Under the pieces are notes generated by a model, which saw nothing but the letters and a program-made list of their open reading frames with translations, was not told the origin of the DNA and made no database searches. Below, one piece after another: positions 58,122 to 64,000 of a stretch of DNA of 64,000 nt (position 1 is its first letter; each line of letters opens with the position of its first letter). A program made the position numbers and the translations under genes. Source of the stretch: Coix lacryma-jobi var. lacryma-jobi (Eukaryota; Streptophyta; Magnoliopsida; Poales; Poaceae); assembly GCA_009763385.1 (NCBI GenBank), contig CM019825.1, positions 20,823,499 to 20,887,498 of the forward strand, written 5' to 3'.

Positions 58122-61100
58122 TTAGGAAGAGTCGGCGAAGAGGTGAGGAAAATCTGCCCGAAGATCATCTTCTTTCTCCCATGTGGCTTCTTCTTCGGAG
58201 TAATGCTTCCATTGCACCTTGCAGATTTTAATCCTCTTGTTGCGAGTGCCTCGTTCCATCGTGTCCAAAATCTTGATCGGCTCAGAGAATGTCAGATCAT
58301 CTCTCAGATCAAGCTCCTCAAGTGGCAACTGCTCCTCTGGAACTCGGAGACATCTCTTCAGCTGGGAAACATGGAACACATCATGGATACCTGCCAGCCG
58401 TGCAGGCAACTCCAGCTGATAAGCAACTGCACCTTTCTTGTCAATCACCTTGAAAGGGCCAATGAATCTCGGAGATAGCTTCCCTTTGACATTAAACCTC
58501 CGCAGACCTCTGAAGGGTGACACCTTCAGATAGACATAGTCCCCAATCTGGAACTCCAGCTCACGTCGTCTGACATCTGCATAACTCTTCTGTCTAGACT
58601 GAGCTGTCTTCAGGTTGCTTCTGATCTGCCTGACCTGTTCCTCAGCTTCCTCTATAGACTCGGGGCCAAAGACTTTCCTTTCTCCAACCTGATTCCAGAA
58701 CAGAGGAGTTCTGCACTTCCTGCCATACAGTGCCTCGAAAGGTGACATCTTCAGACTGGCCTGATAGCTGTTGTTATACGAGAACTCTGCATATGGCAGA
58801 CTCACATCCCAACTCTGGCTGTTCTGAAGCGCACTGGCTCTCAACATATCCTCCAGAATCTGATTCACCCTTTCTGTCTGACCATCGGTCTGAGGGTGAT
58901 AAGCTGAACTGAAACTGAGGCGGGTGTCCATAGACTCATGCAACCGCTTCCAGAATCTGGAGGTGAACTGTGTACCCCTGTCAGATACTATGATCTTAGG
59001 TACCCCATGCAAGCAAACAATGCGGGACATGTACAACTCTGCAAGTCTATCTCCCTTATATGTTTCCTTGACAGGAATGAAGTGAGCCGCCTTGGTCAAA
59101 CGATCAACTATGACCCAGATAGAATCATAGCCCGACTGGGTCCTGGGCAATCTAGTGATAAAATCCATGCTGATCTGTTCCCATTTCCACTCTGGAATCT
59201 GCAGGGGCTGTAGCAAACCAGCTGGTCTCTGATGTTGGGCCTTAACCCTCTGACATGTGTCACACAAGGCCACATACTCTGCTACATCCCTCTTCATCCC
59301 ATACCACCAGTAATACTGCTTTAGATCCTGGTACATCTTGGTACTGCCTGGATGGAGAGAGTAGGCTGAATCATGAGCTTCTCTCAAGATCAACTCCTTG
59401 ATAGCCTTCACATCTGGAACACAGATTCTGCCTCTGAACCATAAGACACCCTGATCATCCTCTGCGAAGCCTGGGGCTTTGTCCTCCTTGATCAACTGTC
59501 TGATCTCCAGAAGATACTCATCAGTGAGCTGCCCTACCCGGATATCACGCTCAAGTGTCGAATCAACCTCTAAGGTCACTGCATCAGTATGACCAAGAAT
59601 ACCCAAGTTGAGCTTCTCAAACTCCTCATGCAACTCGGGCTGCTGCTCCTTGATCTCAAGCACATTGCAGTAGACCTTTCTGCTCAAGGCATCTGCAACA
59701 ACATTCGCCTTGCCCGGATGATAGTTGATACTCAGATCATAATCTTTGATCAACTCTAGCCATCTTCGTTGGCGAAGATTTAGATCTGGCTGGGTGAAGA
59801 TGTACTTCAAGCTCTTATGATCGGTGTATATCTCCGTCTTCTTCCCCATCAGATAGTGCCTCCAGATCTTCAGAGCATGAACAACTGCTGCCAACTCCAG
59901 ATCATGTGTAGGATAGTTCAGCTCATGCTTCCTGAGCTGTCTCGAGGCATAAGCAATCACCCGACCTTCCTGCATAAGCACACATCCTAAACCCTGTCGC
60001 GAAGCATCACAATAGACCGTGAAGTTCTTCTGGACATCTGGCATGACAAGAATAGGAGCAGAGGTCAATCTCGCTTTCAGCTCCTCAAAACCAGTCTGGC
60101 ATTCAGGGGACCATACAAACTTGGCACCCTTCTCAGTTAGTCTCGTCATCGGCTTCACGATCTTGGAGAATCCCTCAATGAATCTGCGATAATATCCTGC
60201 CATACCGAGGAAACTCCGAATCTCAGTAACGCTCTCAGGTACCTTCCAGTCCAATATATCTTGGACCTTGCCTGGATCCACTGATACACCACCCTCTGAG
60301 ATGATATGCCCCAAATATGCAACCTTCTTCAACCAGAACTCGCATTTGCTCAGCTTTGCATACAACCGATGCTCTCTGAGCTTCTGCAACACTAATCTCA
60401 GATGCTTCTCATGTTCTTCTTCAGTCTTCGAGAATATCAGGATATCATCAAGGAACACCACGACGAACAGATCTAGAAACTCCATAAAGACCTTGTTCAT
60501 CAGATACATGAAGAAAGCTGGGGCATTAGTCAAGCCGAAGGACATCACTGTGTACTCATATAGCCCATATCGAGTCACGAATGCCGTCTTCGGGATATCA
60601 GCTTCACGAATCTTCAGCTGGTTATAACCTGTTTGCAGGTCAATCTTCGAGAACACATGAGCACCCTTCAACTGATCAAACAGATCATCAATGCGAGGAA
60701 TCGGGTACTTGTTCTTGATGGTAGCTTCATTCAATGCGCGGTAATCAACGCACATCCGCAGACCTCCATCCTTCTTCGGAACAAAGATCACAGGGGCTCC
60801 CCACGGGGATGTACTAGGACGAATATGCCCCTTCTCTAGCTGCTCTTGGATCTGCGTCTTCAGCTCGGCTAGCTTTTCGGCATCCATTCTATATGGTCGC
60901 CTGTATATAGGTGCAGTGCCAGGAACTAAATCAATAGAGAACTCAATCTCACGATCAGGTGGCATACCTGGCACCTTCTGGAAGACATCTGGGAACTCCT
61001 TGACCACTCGAATATCAGGTACCACGACAGCCTCATATGCTCTGGCTTCTTCCTCCATCTTCGTCGGTGCCTGATACACAATCTCCGTGCCATCTGGATG

Positions 61101-62739
61101 CTTCACTGTGATGAGCCTCTGAGCACAATCAATAACTCCCTGGTACTTGCGTAGCCAATCCATTCCCAGAGTGACATCAATACCTTGGGAATCCAGAACA
61201 ATAAGAGAGGTGGGAAAGACTACCCCCCTTATGGTTAAGCTCACATTCGGGCACACATGCCTCGATATCAGTTCTCCTCCAGGAGAATTCACTAGCAGAT
61301 GCTTTTTCATCAACACTCTATTCATATTATATTTAGATGCGCAGGGTGCTGATATGAAAGAATGAGATGCTCCAGAATCAAACAAGACTGTAACTTGGTG
61401 AGAGTCAACAAGGAACGTACCAAACACCACATCTGGTGCCGTCTGGGCAGACTCTGCCGTCACGTGGTTCACACGACCACGAGTGTAGCTCTGGGACTGG
61501 CCTGCAGGACGAGACTGCGGTGGAGCTGGCTGCCTCAACGGACACTTGTTGGCGAAGTGTCCCATCTGGTTACACTTGTAGCACGGGCCAACCTGACCTG
61601 CCCCCTGTGCTGGACGGGCCTGCTGCGGAGCTGGAAGACCCTGGCGAGGTGCCTGAGCCTGGCGTGGCTGCTGCTGCTGCTGCTGCTGGGGTGGAGCCTG
61701 ATACTGTGGAGCTGGATGCCTGTACTGGGGAGCTGGCTGCCGGGACTGGGGCGGGCGGTACTGCTGCTGCTGGGGAATCTGCCTAGAAGCTGAGGCAGGT
61801 GGAGCGTAGCGGGGACGAGTAGAGCTGCCGGAGGACTGTCCCTGGAACGTCATCTTCCTCTTGCGATCGGCATCGAGGTCCTTCCGTTCCTTCTCCACTG
61901 CGAAGGCACGGTCAACCAGCTTCTGAAATGAGGAATACTCATTTGAAGCTAGGGCATAGCGGAATCCTGGGTTAAGCCCATGCCTGAAGCAGATAACAAT
62001 TTCATTATTGATCAGGTAACAAAAGGAATGAACAAGGGTATATGAAGAATATATTTAATATGAAAGAATGTCAGAGATCTTGCCTGAAGCACTCCTGCTT
62101 CTTATCATCTGTGTCCACGTCATCTGGGGCGTAACGGGACAGCTGGCTGAACCGCGTGAGATACTCACGCACTGTCATCGCGCCCTGCCTGAGATCCTGG
62201 AACTCGCGGCGCTTCACCCTGATCTCGCCGAAAGGGACGTACTGGTCGCGGAATGCCCTGCGGAACTCCTCCCAAGTGATCGAGTCGGCGTCCGCATGAG
62301 CTGTGGTGTACGCAGTCCACCAGTTCTTCGCCGGGCCCTGAAGCTGGTGCGAGGCGTAGAGGGCCTTATCAAGGTCCCCGACATGGGCAAGCTGCAACTT
62401 GCCTGTAATCGTCTCGAGCCAATCATCTGCATCCATTGGCTCTATGGCGTGGTGGAACACTGGAGGGCGCGTCGTCATGAAGCTCCTGAGAGTGTCATCC
62501 GGTCGGGGTGGCTGTGCAGCTCCTGCACCCTGAGCACCCTGAGCAGCCTGCGCCATCTGCTGCATGTGCTGCATGATCTGGGCCATGTTCTGCATCATCT
62601 CATTCTGCACCTGGGCCATCTGGAGCGGGTCGTACGGAGGCGGAGGTGGAGGTGGTTGAGGATGGGGCGGCTGGTTGCCACCTGCCCCGCTACCGCCAGC
62701 GTGACCGGCGTTACCCGCGCTGCTCCTGGTGTCAACCAT
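58122..62739 (-). CDS. Gag-Pol polyprotein of Tekay chromovirus (two exons)
   Basis: ATG 62739 (MVDTRSSAG); exon 1 to 62084, intron 62083-61984, exon 2 61983-58122; about 1505 residues, usual for this lineage. Gag part: retrotransposon-gag domain (WWTAYTT, WEEFRRAF, VREYLTRFSQLSRYA) then zinc knuckle CYKCNQMGHFANKC. Protease FDSGASHSFIS. Reverse transcriptase MCVDYRALN, KIDLQTGYNQ, and FLDD as the catalytic box. RNase H YCDASRQGLG and TDHKSLKYIF. Integrase zinc finger H-H-CDTC, catalytic Asp in SMDFI, Asp in SDRGTQF, Glu in GQTERVNQ. C-terminal chromodomain-like VQWKHYSEEEATWEKED. All expected catalytic residues are present, so it may be functional. The FF in NAPAFFMYLMN is not alarming. Confidence 0.9.
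61984..62083 (-). other. candidate 100-nt GC-AG intron in gag-pol
   Basis: Donor AG|GCAAG, acceptor TGCTTCAG|GC, T/A-rich interior. Removing it joins the Gag frame to the pol frame exactly where family proteins continue (CFR then GLNPGF). An 11-bp word, TGCTTCAGGCA, is repeated at both edges. Unspliced, the frame ends at once in QDL and a TGA, giving a 222-residue Gag fragment without zinc knuckle. Confidence 0.65.
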
Positions 62740-63118
62740 CTGTTACATTTTCCAGGAGTAAAAGTGAGATATGATAGATAGATATATAACAACCCTGGTT
62801 TGGTTAATTAATTCGATTAGTAAAACATTTTAACAAATGATGTCGCTGCAACCTGACGGTCGCAACACACCAACAATCATTACAAAGAACCAAATCAAAA
62901 CATGTGCACAAGTACATGTCAATCAACGTGCTACGAATTCAAACAATTATGGTGGGCATCCTACTATCGGAGGACCTACTTTGAAACAAAGTTTGAATTT
63001 TCAGCAGAGAAAGGGTCTACAGAAGCGAGAAAAGAGATGGGGCTTTTTAAAATAGTTTTGTAAACTCGACGACTGACTAGGGTAGCGTCCTACGGTCAAC
63101 ACGGCTCCGATACCACTC
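62740..63118 (-). other. leader and primer binding site of the Tekay element
   Basis: About 380 bases between gag and the 5' LTR without coding sequence. The primer site TGGTATCGGAGCC (63115-63103, minus strand), three bases inside the LTR edge, pairs with initiator Met tRNA. Confidence 0.8.
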
Positions 63119-63717
63119 TGTGACACCCCAATTTTAAGGACAAAATTGGAGCACAATATATGTATGCCAGGATCAATTTTCATACATATATCCACATCAT
63201 AGTAAATATCAAAACAATGCTTTATTAATAATAACGAACTTTATTACATAAATGACCCTCGGGTCTGAAATAAAAAGGTACAGACTCTCATGATAACAGA
63301 CTCTAATGAAGACTCTGAAGTAGTCGCGGAAAACGGGACTCCATCTCCACAGGAAGGTCGACCGGGGGTAGCGCCATCCTAGTACAGGTCGTCAGGGTCG
63401 AAGCCACCGTCCTCTGGATACTCCGGCTCCTCGTGAACGTAGCCACCAGTGTCTCCGTAATCGCCAGCGTCTGGGTGGGGTAGCAGGGGGACAAAGAGGA
63501 GGGTGAGTACATCGAAATGTACTCCGCAAGTGTAGGAAATATATGTTTATGAGGCTTAAAACAAAGGTAGGCTGACTTTGTTTGACTCAAGCGCCTAAAG
63601 CGACACATCCTATTATTCCTATTAATCCTATGCACCTGTTTACTAGGTTATAGACACAGAAACTGTAGAAAAGTAACAACACTCGGAGTCGCACCGAGCA
63701 AGACCACGCTCGGAGTC
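63119..63717 (-). repeat. 5' LTR of the Tekay element, 3'-terminal part
   Basis: Identical by eye to 54550-55148. It breaks off inside the palindrome array, right after GGAGTC, where another LTR of the same family starts. The remaining part of this LTR should lie beyond the window. Confidence 0.9.
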
Positions 63718-64000
63718 TGTGACACCCCAATTTTAAGGACAAAATTGGAGCACAATATATGTATGCCAGGATCAATTTTCATACATATATCCACATCATA
63801 GTAAATATCAAAACAATGCTTTATTAATAATAACGAACTTTATTACATAAATGACCCTCGGGTCTGAAATAAAAAGGTACAGACTCTCATGATAACAGAC
63901 TCTAATGAAGACTCTGAAGTAGTCGCGGAAAACGGGACTCCATCTCCACAGGAAGGTCGACCGGGGGTAGCGCCATCCTAGTACAGGTCGTCAGGGTCGA
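63718..64000 (-). mobile_element. second Tekay-family LTR, truncated by the window edge
   Basis: Repeats 54550-54832 without a difference I can see. It starts at the exact LTR terminus (TGTGACACCCC), so it is a true insertion end and not a random duplication. It is probably a full element or solo LTR of the same family nested in the 5' LTR; the predicted target duplication is GAGTC (63713-63717). Confidence 0.8.

Larger units (their letters stand above)
54550..63717 (-). mobile_element. Tekay/Del-type Ty3/gypsy chromovirus, structurally intact
   Basis: Minus-strand element: 5' LTR at the right (63119 onward, interrupted at 63718), Met-tRNA-type primer site, gag-pol with a terminal chromodomain, polypurine tract, 3' LTR 54550-58086. 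It is inserted 12 bases upstream of the TNP2 start codon of the CACTA element; CATAT (54545-54549) is the candidate target duplication, with the partner outside the window. The two LTRs are identical over the 599 bp that can be compared. The coding frame has no stop if a 100-nt intron is removed. This is the youngest and best preserved element of the window, with the same-family copy at 63718 younger still. Confidence 0.9.

Overview
This window looks like intergenic heterochromatin from a large-genome grass, most likely a panicoid such as maize, sorghum or a relative. I see almost no host gene. Nearly every base belongs to LTR retrotransposons of several lineages and to one large CACTA DNA transposon, stacked inside one another. 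The grass assignment rests on the element types: Tat-type gypsy with an antisense gene, SIRE/Maximus-like copia, Tekay/Del chromovirus, an Ale-like copia, and a CACTA element with TTTAGTCCCGG subterminal repeats. I saw no tRNA, rRNA or CRISPR.

Layout. 1-8051: 3' part of a Tat-type Ty3/gypsy element (integrase end, a long antisense gene with its own TATA box, 3' LTR). It sits inside the 5' LTR of element A (8052-29998), a non-autonomous SIRE-like element with a Gag-like ORF and a second ORF resembling the 'putative plant transposon protein' family. Element A also contains element B (9593-20943), a complete but mutated SIRE-like gag-pol element with target duplication GTCTT, and a gypsy-type solo LTR (23896-25251). 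Element A lies in the gag region of element C (29999-34160), an Ale-like copia relic. 34161-35616 holds small gene fragments, one of them resembling the N-terminal coiled-coil domain of a plant NLR (minus strand). That fragment is split by a SIRE-like solo LTR (35617-42109, target duplication CCTTG), which itself holds a 4.65 kb Tekay-like solo LTR (36734-41384, target duplication GGAAG). The fragment ends where the CACTA element starts (42128).

The CACTA element runs to at least 54549 on the minus strand. It has a nearly intact eight-exon gene for a Transposase_24-like protein fused to a Ulp1-like protease domain, a near-perfect 1522-bp tandem duplication carrying telomere-like heptamer arrays and a copy of exon 1, an internal cluster of subterminal-like repeats, and a TNP2 transposase pseudogene. 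A Tekay chromovirus (54550 to beyond 63717) is inserted just upstream of the TNP2 start. Its gag-pol is open end to end if a 100-nt GC-AG intron is removed, and its LTRs match perfectly over 599 bp. Another LTR of the same family cuts into its 5' LTR at 63718.

The most interesting recurring pattern is that several unrelated LTR families each carry arrays of short palindromes. In the Tekay LTR the stems of successive palindromes covary. Other points are an age inversion between nested elements A and B, an intron inside a retroelement gag, and repeated stop codons of a kind expected from methylation damage at CAG sites.
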